Shown piece by piece: positions 1 through 9,261 of a stretch of 64,000 bases of DNA. Below the pieces are notes generated by a model. That model worked only from the letters and a program-made list of their open reading frames with translations. It was not told the origin of the DNA and did no database searches. This DNA is from an uncultured Eudoraea sp. (lineage in GTDB: Bacteria; Bacteroidota; Bacteroidia; Flavobacteriales; Flavobacteriaceae). Position numbers and translations under genes: made by a program. Numbering within the stretch: the first letter of the stretch is position 1; each line of letters opens with the position of its first letter. The DNA lies in contig NZ_CANLGX010000002.1 in NCBI RefSeq assembly GCF_947490415.1, forward strand, positions 558,001-622,000, in the 5' to 3' direction.

Positions 1-630
1 CGTCTTAGCCTAAATGCCTTGAATGCCAGTGTTACTAATGCGAAGTCTAACTTTTTTACAGGTAAAAACAACGAAAATGTAGTTTTTACCGATTTCCGCA
101 TTTCAATCCGTGATGTAGTTTTCAAGAACGATGACGACCCTAATAGTAATCTAGATACTGACGAAATTCAATTTAGGGGCCCTTACCAAATAGATTTGTT
201 GAGTGATGGTAATGCATTGTCGCAAACTATTGGTGATGTAGTGGTCCCGGATGGCATGTATAAAGAACTTCGTTTCAAATTTCACAAGGATGAAGATTTG
301 CCAGCAACTGATAAATTATTCGACAAATCAATTTATATAGAAGGAACAATAGACGGTCAGCCATTTGTCTTCTGGCATGATACCAGTGAAAACCTGGATG
401 TAGGCAGAAGCACTGGTGTTAAAGTTGCAGGAACGGTGATAAACTTCGCTGTAGAGTTTGATATGTCACAATTCTTAAGTTCGTTAAAACAAATAGATTT
501 AAACCAGGCCTTAGACGGTAATAAAAATGGTATTATTGAAATTTTTCCAAATGATGAAGATGGCAATCGGGATATTGCCGATGACCTAAAGGACAATATC
601 AAAGAAACTGCTGATTTAATCAATGAGTAA
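1..630 (+). CDS. Hypothetical protein, 5' end cut by the window (DUF4382-like)
   Basis: The frame is open from base 1, so the start lies upstream and only the last 210 residues are seen. The visible part is acidic and predicted beta-rich. It contains a phrase of the type 'VPDGMYKELRFKFHK' and then a Ca-type acidic tail (NKNGIIEIFPNDEDGN). The layout recalls DUF4382-type secreted lipoproteins of Bacteroidetes, where a beta-sandwich follows a lipobox, but I cannot confirm the family without the N-terminus. A strong terminator follows directly, so this is the last gene of its transcript. Function unknown. Confidence 0.6.
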   Translation, partial: RLSLNALNASVTNAKSNFFTGKNNENVVFTDFRISIRDVVFKNDDDPNSNLDTDEIQFRGPYQIDLLSDGNALSQTIGDVVVPDGMYKELRFKFHKDEDLPATDKLFDKSIYIEGTIDGQPFVFWHDTSENLDVGRSTGVKVAGTVINFAVEFDMSQFLSSLKQIDLNQALDGNKNGIIEIFPNDEDGNRDIADDLKDNIKETADLINE

Positions 631-652
631 CGGCAAATTTTTGCATTCAAAA

Positions 653-690
653 AACATCCTTGAGAATTATCTCAAGGATGTTTTTATTTT
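653..690 (+). terminator. Rho-independent terminator after the first gene
   Basis: A 12-bp perfect stem (653-664 with 671-682) closes a 6-nt AATTAT loop and runs into a T-rich tract (681-690). It lies 23 bases after the stop codon at 630. The flanking A-tract also allows some function in the opposite direction, but the minus-strand gene that ends at 819 is more than 120 bases away. Confidence 0.9.
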
Positions 691-818
691 ATAAACCATA
701 TTATTTTCTGATAATCGAAAAAGAAGTCTTTTTGCATTAGCAAATATCAATTTGAATAAAGTCCATTATTATTCAAATTATGATGGCAAATTTGGAAACC
801 TAAGAGTTGATTATTGGT

Positions 819-2231
819 TTATTCTCCGTTGTGAGGTATGTACCATACATCCTTTTCCAGATCCACGCCTCCACCCATTTCTTCCTGAACTACCCTATCA
901 ATGATATAAATGCCTTTTTTAGCCATTTCATCAAAAGTATCTAAACCATCATTTGGAAAGTTAACCCGGGTTCTATGGATATTGAATTTATCAGAAAATT
1001 TACGTCCGAAAGCCTCCTCTACACCTTCTTTCCCAAGCATAAAGCCCAAAAGCCCACCCCAGGTGGCGGTGGGGTTATCAGAATCCCATCCGGCCAGTGC
1101 TCCAATCTTAATTGTCTCTTTAATGTCCCCTTCTCCGTAAAAAAGACTCACTATGCTTGCCCCAAAATTAATGCCTGCAGCGAAACAACCATTACAGAAA
1201 ATATTTTTTGAGGTTATGGTATACCCATCTTCCTGGTTTACCTGATAGCGCTCATATAAATCATCACGGGCTTTCTCCCATGGGATGTTTGCATCGTATT
1301 TGCCTTTTACAAAGTCGTACATTTTCGCGGCATATGAATCATTGGGAAGGTGCTCTCTGGCTTGCACGGCCATCCACGCTATTTGTTCTTTTTGGCTCAG
1401 GCTTTTATCAACCTCTGAGGCCAATGAATACATGATGACATAGAATTCAGAAATCCATTGAGCGTTTTCACGAGCAGTTGTTTGTATGGGTAAATTTGCC
1501 ATTTTTAGAGCAATATCGGGCCGGGCAGGCGCAAAAAGGCCAAATATCTCAGTAGTCAGCTGGGCATCAATCATCTCATGGTAATTGTCATAGATACTGT
1601 CTTTAGTAATTTGTGGGTCACTTGTTTCAGGGGGTACCGCACCATTGAGCATCATATCAAGTGCTTTTTGATTCGAGACCCATAAGAAGTTTTCCTCTTC
1701 ATGTTTTATATGCTTCAGCCATCCTTCCTTAATTTGCTTTCCGCTTAACATGCTGGTCTTATTCGTATACAACAAATGCTGATACATATATTCAATATCT
1801 GTATCATCATCTGCACCCCAAATCTCATCTTCATCTCTAAAGACAAAGTCTATGTTATCTGATAATTCACTTGGCAGACCCTCACCCCAAATACTTGGCT
1901 GGTCTGGCTTTCCCCAATCTTCCCTGGTGTAGAAGGGTCCTGTTTTTATTTCACCAATATTTCCAATTTTATCCATTTCGGTTACCAAACCGGTCCAATT
2001 GGCAATGCACTGACCCAACCAAAAGCCATATAGTTTGTTTGAATAGTCTGCACGAGAAATAACCATGTCCGTTACTTCTGGAGCATAGGCACTATATTCA
2101 AGTCCAGGATCGGTCAAGGCATTTTTAACCTGTTTTACCTCTTCCTTATGGGCATCCTTACAGGACAAAACCATTAAAACAAATACAAGGGTAGTTCCCG
2201 TTAAACATAGAGTTTTAAGTGCGTTCTTCAT
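819..2231 (-). CDS. ADP-ribosylglycohydrolase family lipoprotein
   Basis: About 470 residues from the ATG at 2231, which I prefer to the TTG at 2258 because it puts a lipoprotein signal at the N-terminus (hydrophobic stretch ending LMVLSC, lipid Cys about residue 24). The family motifs are present: an acidic DDDTD cluster near residue 141-145 that would bind the two Mg ions, and a C-terminal GWDSDNPTATWGG motif. Family members hydrolyse ADP-ribosyl or related N-glycosidic bonds. Secreted versions are common in Bacteroidetes sugar loci, where the substrate is probably a sugar derivative (inference). It lies 44 bases downstream of the ThuA gene on the same strand, probably in one operon. Confidence 0.85.
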   Translation of the reverse strand: MKNALKTLCLTGTTLVFVLMVLSCKDAHKEEVKQVKNALTDPGLEYSAYAPEVTDMVISRADYSNKLYGFWLGQCIANWTGLVTEMDKIGNIGEIKTGPFYTREDWGKPDQPSIWGEGLPSELSDNIDFVFRDEDEIWGADDDTDIEYMYQHLLYTNKTSMLSGKQIKEGWLKHIKHEEENFLWVSNQKALDMMLNGAVPPETSDPQITKDSIYDNYHEMIDAQLTTEIFGLFAPARPDIALKMANLPIQTTARENAQWISEFYVIMYSLASEVDKSLSQKEQIAWMAVQAREHLPNDSYAAKMYDFVKGKYDANIPWEKARDDLYERYQVNQEDGYTITSKNIFCNGCFAAGINFGASIVSLFYGEGDIKETIKIGALAGWDSDNPTATWGGLLGFMLGKEGVEEAFGRKFSDKFNIHRTRVNFPNDGLDTFDEMAKKGIYIIDRVVQEEMGGGVDLEKDVWYIPHNGE

Positions 2232-2275
2232 TTTAAACTGTTTTTCATCTGTTAACAAATCTAAGTAGATAAATT

Positions 2276-3388
2276 TTAATCAAAATCTTCAACTTTTAAC
2301 TGTTTTTCAAGCCAGTATCTATCATCTCTGAATTCATAGGCTGTGGGGTTAAAATCCCCAACAAGTTCTACATCTGCCTTTTCAGGAACAGGCATATTCA
2401 AACTCCAGAATACGCTATTAACTAATAACCTTCGTGTGCCTTCGTTCAACATATCACTTGCTGAACCTATAGTCGATGTAAATACTTTCCCTTTTTTTCC
2501 ATCTGGAATTTGATAGCTTTTGGTCCACGCTATGGGCATCAGAATATCATTAACCTTAACCCCTTTGTCATTCTCTGTAGCGGCTTTACTATCCGTGGGC
2601 CTCATTCCATAAAAAAGATCTTCTTCATTAAAGGCTCCTTCACGTTCTATGACTTCTCCGAGAATAATGGGTTGTGAATCGCCCGGAAGCGGCAACCTAA
2701 CTCCATAAACATCTGTGGGCCCCCAGATATCACCATCTTTAATCCCGTGAGTGATAGGGTGGTTTTTGCCAGTTTCAGCTACAATTCCCCTGGTACTTTG
2801 ATGCTTGTGGTGTCCGTGATGAGAAATCCATTTCTCACCTAAAACCAGGCGCCCAAAACCGTCTGCCCATTCTTTTTTATCACCGGCATACCCGTTGCTG
2901 TAATGTTTGAAATTAGACTTGGATTCCGAATCAAAATTAAAGGCGTGGGTAGCTGTTCGGATACCAATGACCGGCCTGCCACTTTTCAAATAATTATCTA
3001 TGAGTTGCATTTGTTCGTCCGGTAGTGCCCTAAATCTGGTGAAGATCACCATCAAATCTGCTGTATTCAAGGCATCCAGCCCGGGAATGTTTTTGACATA
3101 ATTTGAATTTATAATTCCTGGTTTGGAAGGATCCTGCGCAAATAACACTGTGCACTTAAAACCGTGTTTGGCCGATAAAATTTTGGCCAGCTGTGGTAAA
3201 GCCTCCTCAGATCGGTATTCCTCATCTCCCGAAATTAAAACGACATGCTTTGCCTTGTTGGCTTCGGCGTTAAATGTGAGCCATTCTTTAGGACCTGGTT
3301 CTGACTCTTCTGAAGTTTTTTTATCTGTTTTTTGCCCGCAAGCCGTTATCAAGAGACAACCAATAAATAGGACTAATGCTTTTTTCAT
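2276..3388 (-). CDS. ThuA-domain lipoprotein
   Basis: 370 residues. The N-terminus is a lipoprotein signal with lipobox LITAC (Cys17). From about residue 45 to 330 the protein follows the ThuA / trehalose-utilisation fold, a class I glutamine-amidotransferase-like alpha/beta domain: HVVLISGDEEYRSEEALPQLA, then FTRFRALPDEQ and a His-rich HHGHHKH segment. ThuA works beside a Gfo/Idh dehydrogenase in the 3-keto-disaccharide route of rhizobia, and ThuA-like proteins recur in Bacteroidetes sugar clusters. Here it sits between an ADP-ribosylglycohydrolase and a TIM-barrel isomerase on the same strand. The exact substrate cannot be read from the sequence. Confidence 0.88.
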   Translation of the reverse strand: MKKALVLFIGCLLITACGQKTDKKTSEESEPGPKEWLTFNAEANKAKHVVLISGDEEYRSEEALPQLAKILSAKHGFKCTVLFAQDPSKPGIINSNYVKNIPGLDALNTADLMVIFTRFRALPDEQMQLIDNYLKSGRPVIGIRTATHAFNFDSESKSNFKHYSNGYAGDKKEWADGFGRLVLGEKWISHHGHHKHQSTRGIVAETGKNHPITHGIKDGDIWGPTDVYGVRLPLPGDSQPIILGEVIEREGAFNEEDLFYGMRPTDSKAATENDKGVKVNDILMPIAWTKSYQIPDGKKGKVFTSTIGSASDMLNEGTRRLLVNSVFWSLNMPVPEKADVELVGDFNPTAYEFRDDRYWLEKQLKVEDFD

Positions 3389-3415
3389 GAGTAAGGTTTA
3401 ATTGCGGGCTAATTA

Positions 3416-4255
3416 TCAGATTTCCATGCCTTTTTTTATAAAAGCATATCCCCGGGTGTACACTTCCTCCATTGGTGAATAATCGCGCCAGACATTAATT
3501 GCATTGGCAAATTCAGGAATAATTGTACTAAAAGCCTCAATAGTAAGCCAGCCCTTATAATCGATTTCCTTTAAGGTACTGAACACTTCATCCCAGTTCA
3601 CTTGTCCGCTTCCGGGGGTGCCCCGGTCATTCTCACTAATATGTACATGCTTTAAATAGGGAGCTATGGTCTTAATTGCTTCGGCCTGACTTTTCTCTTC
3701 AATGTTTCCGTGGTGTGTATCGTACATGGCACCAAGACTCGGATGATTTACTTGCTCGGCTAAAGTCTTTAAATCGGTCATCGTGTTGTAGAGGTAACAT
3801 TCAAACCTGTTTAATGCCTCAGGTGCAAGAATAATATTGGCCTCACTGGCAAGTTCAGCCGCTTTTTGCAGCATCTCAATACTCCATTGCCTTTCTTCCT
3901 CCTTAGGGGGCTGACGTGTGAAATACGCAAAGCTGGAATGGAATGGGCCACAAATTACCTCTGCATTTAGAGCTGCTCCCATATCAATAGACCATTTTAG
4001 CTTCTCTAAGCCAGCCAGGCGGGTATTTTTATCAGGACTGGCAATATTTTCTTCCGGTGCCAGAGAGGCAACGCAAGTAATTCCCATTGCTATATCGGAG
4101 AAATACCTGCCAAGCCTGGAATAGTGTTGTTCATTACCTTCACCCAAAAATAATTCAATCCCGTCGTATCCGGTTTGTTTTAAGGTATCTACAATGCCAT
4201 AGTGTTGCTCCGTAACATGATTGGTCCAGAGCAACATATTCATTCCAATTTTCAT
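3416..4255 (-). CDS. Sugar phosphate isomerase/epimerase family protein (TIM barrel)
   Basis: 279 residues without a signal peptide, so cytoplasmic. It has the xylose-isomerase-like (AP endonuclease 2) barrel. The expected divalent-metal ligands appear in order: Glu in APEALNRFE, Asp in YDTHH, His in HVHISEND and Glu near the end in TIEAF. The NRFE and HISENDRGTPGSG segments resemble the D-tagatose/D-psicose 3-epimerase branch, so it probably epimerises or isomerises a ketose or keto-sugar (inference). It follows the MFS transporter gene after a 93-base gap containing a hairpin. Confidence 0.87.
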   Translation of the reverse strand: MKIGMNMLLWTNHVTEQHYGIVDTLKQTGYDGIELFLGEGNEQHYSRLGRYFSDIAMGITCVASLAPEENIASPDKNTRLAGLEKLKWSIDMGAALNAEVICGPFHSSFAYFTRQPPKEEERQWSIEMLQKAAELASEANIILAPEALNRFECYLYNTMTDLKTLAEQVNHPSLGAMYDTHHGNIEEKSQAEAIKTIAPYLKHVHISENDRGTPGSGQVNWDEVFSTLKEIDYKGWLTIEAFSTIIPEFANAINVWRDYSPMEEVYTRGYAFIKKGMEI

Positions 4256-4287
4256 TTCAAAATTTTATAAGTGTGAAATAGAAAGAA

Positions 4288-4316
4288 AACCGCTGTCAAG
4301 CTATATGACAGCAGTT
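4288..4316 (-). terminator. Hairpin between transporter and isomerase genes, possible partial terminator
   Basis: Two 11-nt arms (4288-4298 and 4306-4316) pair with one G-U wobble around a 7-nt loop. On the minus strand the arm is followed by the T-rich TTCTTTC. It stands between the MFS gene and the downstream isomerase, so it could lower expression of the distal genes or stabilise a processed 3' end. Confidence 0.55.
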
Positions 4317-4348
4317 CTATTTATATTGTATCAACAAATTATTAAAGA

Positions 4349-5587
4349 CTAGGCTGCCACAGGTTCCGCCTTACGATTTTTAATCCAGAACCAGAGAATA
4401 ATAAACAGTACAATTAAGATGCCGGGGAATAAGACCATAGTTCCAAGGGTTTCCTGTCCGGCCACCAATTCCAGTTCATCTCCTGTAAGCCCCATGGCAG
4501 CTGCTTCGGCTTTATCAGAATCAATCCATTTACCTATAATAGGTTGAAATATGGAAGTTGAAAACATGCCAACAGCGCCAATAACAGACATTCCCAGTGC
4601 TCCACTTTTCGGAATTTTATCCGCAGTAAAACCTATCATATTCGGCCAGAAATAAGCGATTCCCAGGGCAAATATTACGGCTGCTACATAAGCCATTCCA
4701 CCGGTTTGTGTGCTAAAAAGATAGATGCCGATAGTTGCCAAAATTGATGACCCCAGCAATACACCGGTCTGGTCAAATTTTTTCACCACAACGCCTCCAA
4801 AATATCTTGCTACGGCCATTAAACCTGTTACCAGTGCTAAAATTAGCATAGGCTGTGCACCACTTTTGGACAAGATAAGCCCAACCCATTGTTGCGGACC
4901 AAATTCAGTTATTGCCGTTAAAGCCATACAAACCATCATAAATATAAATAATGGAGAGAACATCGATTTAAAGTTGCTTCCAATTGAAGCCGCCTCCTCA
5001 ATTTTTGCTTTGGGCCAGGGTTGTCCAAAAAACATATAAGCATATATCAAAGTGGGCACCAAAATAACCCAAATTTGAGATTCCCATCCAAACCCGGCAT
5101 CTGTCATAAATTTAGAAACCAGACTTCCAATAACTATTCCTCCTGGAAACCACATATGGAATCTGTTCAACATTTTGCTCATCCTGTTGCCCTGATAGGC
5201 ATCGGCAATCATCGGGTTACATGCGGCCTCTGTACAGCCGTTGCCCAGGCCTATGAGCAAAGTTGAAATCAGTAACCCTACATAACTGCCCGAATAAATG
5301 GTCATTATAATACCAACGGCATGAGCGAAAAAAGCGAATTGCATAATTCTTTTACCACCAACTGTGTGATATATCAATCCACCTATGACCATAGATATAG
5401 GAAATCCTAAGAACCACATCGAATTAATAAAACCTAATTGTTCTGCAGATAGACTTAGTTCTTCTCCCAGCTGAGGAAGAATACCGGCCCGTATACTAAA
5501 AGATAAAGCGGTAGTGATTAAGGCAAAACAACTACCGTAAAAAAGTCGTTGAGAATTAATTTTGGGGGCGTTTGTTGTGTTTTCCAT
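4349..5587 (-). CDS. MFS sugar transporter
   Basis: 412 residues with about twelve hydrophobic segments and an MFS-style layout. A short cytoplasmic N-terminus is followed by a motif-A-like loop after the second helix (GGLIYHTVGGKRIMQ). A polar loop near residue 190-205 links the two halves. It most likely imports a small sugar or sugar derivative for the enzymes around it (inference from context). It is the first gene of the minus-strand sugar operon and is divergent from the plus-strand isomerase/dehydrogenase operon. Confidence 0.85.
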   Translation of the reverse strand: MENTTNAPKINSQRLFYGSCFALITTALSFSIRAGILPQLGEELSLSAEQLGFINSMWFLGFPISMVIGGLIYHTVGGKRIMQFAFFAHAVGIIMTIYSGSYVGLLISTLLIGLGNGCTEAACNPMIADAYQGNRMSKMLNRFHMWFPGGIVIGSLVSKFMTDAGFGWESQIWVILVPTLIYAYMFFGQPWPKAKIEEAASIGSNFKSMFSPLFIFMMVCMALTAITEFGPQQWVGLILSKSGAQPMLILALVTGLMAVARYFGGVVVKKFDQTGVLLGSSILATIGIYLFSTQTGGMAYVAAVIFALGIAYFWPNMIGFTADKIPKSGALGMSVIGAVGMFSTSIFQPIIGKWIDSDKAEAAAMGLTGDELELVAGQETLGTMVLFPGILIVLFIILWFWIKNRKAEPVAA

Positions 5588-5783
5588 TTGTTTAGTTTTG
5601 GTTGATTTACAAACTCATATCAGTGAAAAAGAGTTATTTTGAAAATATAAGTTTAATGTCTTTTTTGCTAAAATCATAATTAATTTTCAATTGTCTTATC
5701 TCATATTTGAAAAATACCTTAAATTTTTGTCTAACTGATAAATTTTATTGATAATTGATTTTTAGCTAATTTAGAACAAAATA

Positions 5784-5793
5784 CGGTCGACCG
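5784..5793. promoter_or_regulatory. Perfect 10-bp palindrome CGGTCGACCG in the divergent promoter region
   Basis: The palindrome is unusually GC-rich for this AT-rich 250-bp intergenic stretch. It lies 46 bases before the preferred start at 5839 and about 200 bases before the divergent MFS start at 5587. Its position fits an operator for a sugar-responsive LacI- or GntR-type regulator. No regulator gene lies nearby, so this is a weak call. Confidence 0.3.
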
Positions 5794-5838
5794 CAGTTAA
5801 GAATGCGGAAATTACACACAGCACAAATAAGCAGAAGT

Positions 5839-6888
5839 ATGCAACAAAACAACTATCCAAAATTACATAACGCATCCTGGCCAGGAGTAGTAGGCAAAGG
5901 CCCGGATTCTGAACCCCCTATCTCTATCGATACAATGATAGACCTTACTGCGAATGCAGAGGTAGATGGAATTAAATTTGACGGATTTGACCTTTTTCTC
6001 TTTGATCCTCATATGAATATTGACGCATCTGATGATGAAATTAAAGTAATGGCCGATAAAGCCAGGGCCAAAAATCTGCAAATAGGGAGTTTGGTTGCGC
6101 CCGTCTGGACTCCCACAGGTGGAGGTTCAGCAATGGGCACTAAAGACGAAAGGGCTCAATTCGTGACTCAAGTGCGAAAGTCATGTGTCATTGGCCAAAA
6201 ACTAAGAGAGATTGGAGTTAGACCTAATGGTATTATTAGAATAGATTCATCTGTTGATCCCGAGACCTGGGCTACAGATCCTGTGGGCAATACCAAGCTA
6301 ATTGCAGAGACATTTCGTGAGGCCTGTGATGTGGCAGCAGACTATGGGGAATCTCTTGCCGCAGAAGGTGAGATTTGCTGGGGTGGAATGCATGGCTGGA
6401 AATCTATGTTAAATACGCTGGAGGCCGTTAACAGGCCTAATATTGGATTTCAGGCAGATATGGCGCATACCCTATTGTATCTTTTAGGGTATAATAAGCC
6501 CGACGAAAGAATATTGCCCAAGGACTTTAAATGGGAAGACAGAGATACTTTAACTCAAGGGCTTAAAACACTTACGGCTGCCCTCAGACCCTGGACCATA
6601 GATTTTCATGTTGCCCAAAATGATGGTACTGTTTTTGGTGCAGGCTCTCATGATAAAACCGGAAGGCACTGTCAGGCTTCTGATCCAAATGGGAAATTAA
6701 ATATTCCTGTTGATGCAGGACACTGGCTTAGAAATGAAGATGGAAGTCTAACTAAAAAAATTAGACATATATGTTGGGATGGTTGCATGTTTCCTAATGA
6801 TGTGATGATACAGCCTAAAACATGGAATGATGTTTTGGGTGCTATGATTAAGGTTCGCGAACAGCATGGCTGGTATGAATCAGTTTAA
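5839..6888 (+). CDS. Sugar phosphate isomerase/epimerase family protein
   Basis: About 349 residues from the ATG at 5839; an in-frame ATG at 5803 would add twelve residues. It is a cytoplasmic TIM-barrel protein larger than the usual 280-residue members. Likely metal ligands are Glu in AEGEICWGG, Asp in QADMAHT and His in FHVAQND. An insertion with His and Cys ([15 protein letters not shown]) near residue 265-280 lies over the active-site face. It opens a six-gene plus-strand run with two Gfo/Idh dehydrogenases, where such barrels often isomerise, epimerise or cleave keto-sugars (inference). The substrate is unknown. Confidence 0.82.
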   Translation: MQQNNYPKLHNASWPGVVGKGPDSEPPISIDTMIDLTANAEVDGIKFDGFDLFLFDPHMNIDASDDEIKVMADKARAKNLQIGSLVAPVWTPTGGGSAMGTKDERAQFVTQVRKSCVIGQKLREIGVRPNGIIRIDSSVDPETWATDPVGNTKLIAETFREACDVAADYGESLAAEGEICWGGMHGWKSMLNTLEAVNRPNIGFQADMAHTLLYLLGYNKPDERILPKDFKWEDRDTLTQGLKTLTAALRPWTIDFHVAQNDGTVFGAGSHDKTGRHCQASDPNGKLNIPVDAGHWLRNEDGSLTKKIRHICWDGCMFPNDVMIQPKTWNDVLGAMIKVREQHGWYESV

Positions 6889-6916
6889 TTGCTAATCTAA
6901 TACTACATTACTACAA

Positions 6917-8071
6917 ATGGGAACTAAGAAACAAATAAGAATTGGATTAATCGGTTACGGATTTATGGGAAGAACCCATTCCAATGCCTATAAAAGAATG
7001 GGGGATTTCTTTCCTGAATTAGAATATCGTCCTGTTCTCAAAGCGGTCTGTGCCCGCAACAAGGAGCGCGTAAAAGCATTTGCTGAACAATGGGGTTACG
7101 AATCTTTCGAAACAGATTGGAAAACTTTAATTGCAAGGGATGATATTGATGCTGTGGATATCTGCACGCCAAACAATATGCATGCCCAAATAGCTATAGC
7201 CGCTGCAGAGGCAGGAAAGATGGTGCTATGTGAAAAGCCGCTGGCGAGAACAGTAGCAGAGGCACAACCCATGGTGGACGCAGTTGAAAAAGCAGGGGTC
7301 AACAGTACAGTTTGGTATAATTACCGTCGGATTCCGGCTGTAACCCTGGCCAAGCAACTTATTGATGCAGGTAAGCTGGGCAAAATATTTCATTATCGGG
7401 CTAATTTCTTGCAGGATTGGACCATCAGTCCGGAACTACCCCAAGGAGGAGAAGGCTTATGGCGATTAGACAATGATGCTGCGGGCTCCGGAGTAACTGG
7501 TGACCTTTTGGCTCATTGTATAGATACGGCTATGTGGCTTAATGGGGGAATAAAAGATGTATCCGCGGTAACTGAAACTTTTATAAAGGAAAGGGTACAT
7601 ACCGCTTCAGGAGAGGTTCAAAAAGTGGATATTGACGATGCATGTATTTTTCATTGTCATTTTGATAATGGTTCCCTCGGCCTTTTTGAATCTACCCGTT
7701 ACGCCAGGGGCCATAAAGCGCTTTACACCTTCGAGATTAATGGGGAACATGCTTCTATAAAATGGAATCTTCATGATCTGAACCGTCTGGAGTACTTTGA
7801 TCACCGGGATGAATCAATAGAACGTGGTTGGCGTTCTATCCATGTTACGGATGGAGATCAGCCTTATATGGATAAATGGTGGGTACCCGGTTTGTCTATA
7901 GGCTATGAACATAGCTTTGTACACCAGGTAGCTGACTTCTTTAAAAGTATTGAAACGGGGACGCCCTGTTCGCCAACTTTCAGGGAAGCGCAGGAAACAC
8001 AAAAGGTATGTGAAGCCGTCCTTGAATCCGCCAAATCCAGAAGCTGGAAAGATACGGGTGTCTCCTGGTAA
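6917..8071 (+). CDS. Gfo/Idh/MocA family oxidoreductase
   Basis: 384 residues. The N-terminal Rossmann fold carries [16 protein letters not shown], and the family Lys is in the CEKPLA motif (about residue 101). The catalytic Asp/His pair is in [13 protein letters not shown] (about residue 198-202). These enzymes oxidise a sugar hydroxyl with NAD(P) bound at the N-terminus. There is no signal peptide, so it is cytoplasmic. It follows the isomerase gene by 28 bases and precedes the zinc dehydrogenase gene by 31 bases, which supports an operon. Confidence 0.92.
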   Translation: MGTKKQIRIGLIGYGFMGRTHSNAYKRMGDFFPELEYRPVLKAVCARNKERVKAFAEQWGYESFETDWKTLIARDDIDAVDICTPNNMHAQIAIAAAEAGKMVLCEKPLARTVAEAQPMVDAVEKAGVNSTVWYNYRRIPAVTLAKQLIDAGKLGKIFHYRANFLQDWTISPELPQGGEGLWRLDNDAAGSGVTGDLLAHCIDTAMWLNGGIKDVSAVTETFIKERVHTASGEVQKVDIDDACIFHCHFDNGSLGLFESTRYARGHKALYTFEINGEHASIKWNLHDLNRLEYFDHRDESIERGWRSIHVTDGDQPYMDKWWVPGLSIGYEHSFVHQVADFFKSIETGTPCSPTFREAQETQKVCEAVLESAKSRSWKDTGVSW

Positions 8072-8102
8072 TCAATCAGTAAAACTCAAATAAGCTAAAA
8101 TA

Positions 8103-9215
8103 ATGAGTGAATCAATTAAAGGTTTTTGCCTTCATGGAAGAGAAAAAATTTTACCTGACTCAGGGGTTAAGGTAACAAGTAATACCTCTGTTGTAGCCAT
8201 GGAAATGCCAGAATTGAAAGAAGGGGAAATCCGTGCCAGGACATTATATACCGGTATTTGTGGTTCTGATAATAGTGCCAGTCTGGGTAAACCAAACTTT
8301 GATTGGGTGGAACGCCCCAGGATTATTGGACATGAATTTAGTGCGGAGGTATTAGAGTTGGGCCCGGGGGATCATGGCGATCTCATGGTAGGAGATGTAT
8401 TTACACCATTGGCAATGTTGGGTTGCCAGGATGAGGATTGTCCGGCGTGCAGTGTGGCTAAATGGAATTTATGTCCGTCAAAACAAATCATCGGATTTCA
8501 TAGAAATGGAGGCTTTGGACAACAGGTGGTTTTGGAATCAGATCGGGTGGTACCCTTAATGAAAGGTTTGACGCCGGAACAAGGTGCCTTGGTTGAACCA
8601 TTATCTGTTATAGTCAATGCGTTGCACAATAAGTGTAATATCAAACCCGGACAGGATGTAGTGGTTACCGGCTGCGGAATAATAGGATTAATGTCTGCCG
8701 AGTTGGCCAGGGCCGCAGGTGCCAGGGTTGCAGTTACGGGGATAGAACATGATGTGAATATGCGTTTAAAGAAGGCCGCTGAAAGGGGATTTATTACTAT
8801 AGTTGTTTCTCCGGAGAATTCATTAAATGCTCAATTAACCAAGGGACTAACAGATAATAATGGTATTCCTTTTGGAGCTAATGGGAAAGTAGATTTACTC
8901 ATTGAGTGCTCAGGGGTACCACAAGTACTTACAGAAGCGATTTCTGTGGTCAGGCCGGAAGGTGATATCTGTGTAATTGCGACATACCCCAGAGATGTGG
9001 AAATAAATGCTACACATCTCACTCGTACCTCATTGAATATGCGCGGCTCCATGGGGTCATGCCGCGACGATTATATGGTGGCACAAAAGCTGATGGTAAC
9101 GGGGATATTTCCTTCAGAACATTATATTAACCGCTATGAGTTTAATGATATCAGTCAAGCTTTTGAAGATTCCATCCTGGCGAATAATGTGAAAGCGGTA
9201 ATAAAAATGAATTGA
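8103..9215 (+). CDS. Zinc-dependent alcohol dehydrogenase (MDR superfamily)
   Basis: 370 residues. The catalytic-zinc region has TGICGSD and GHEF. A structural-zinc Cys cluster follows (C-Q-D-E-D-C-P-A-C-x7-C, about residue 104-120). The Rossmann motif is VVTGCGIIGLMSAE. The relatives are sorbitol/threonine/glucose dehydrogenase-like MDR enzymes that oxidise secondary alcohols with NAD(P). In this operon it probably oxidises a polyol, sugar or sugar acid intermediate. I cannot read its substrate from the sequence. Confidence 0.9.
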   Translation: MSESIKGFCLHGREKILPDSGVKVTSNTSVVAMEMPELKEGEIRARTLYTGICGSDNSASLGKPNFDWVERPRIIGHEFSAEVLELGPGDHGDLMVGDVFTPLAMLGCQDEDCPACSVAKWNLCPSKQIIGFHRNGGFGQQVVLESDRVVPLMKGLTPEQGALVEPLSVIVNALHNKCNIKPGQDVVVTGCGIIGLMSAELARAAGARVAVTGIEHDVNMRLKKAAERGFITIVVSPENSLNAQLTKGLTDNNGIPFGANGKVDLLIECSGVPQVLTEAISVVRPEGDICVIATYPRDVEINATHLTRTSLNMRGSMGSCRDDYMVAQKLMVTGIFPSEHYINRYEFNDISQAFEDSILANNVKAVIKMN

Positions 9216-9261
9216 TTTAAACAGTAATAAAGTATTAGTTCAACAAATTGGAAAATAATAT

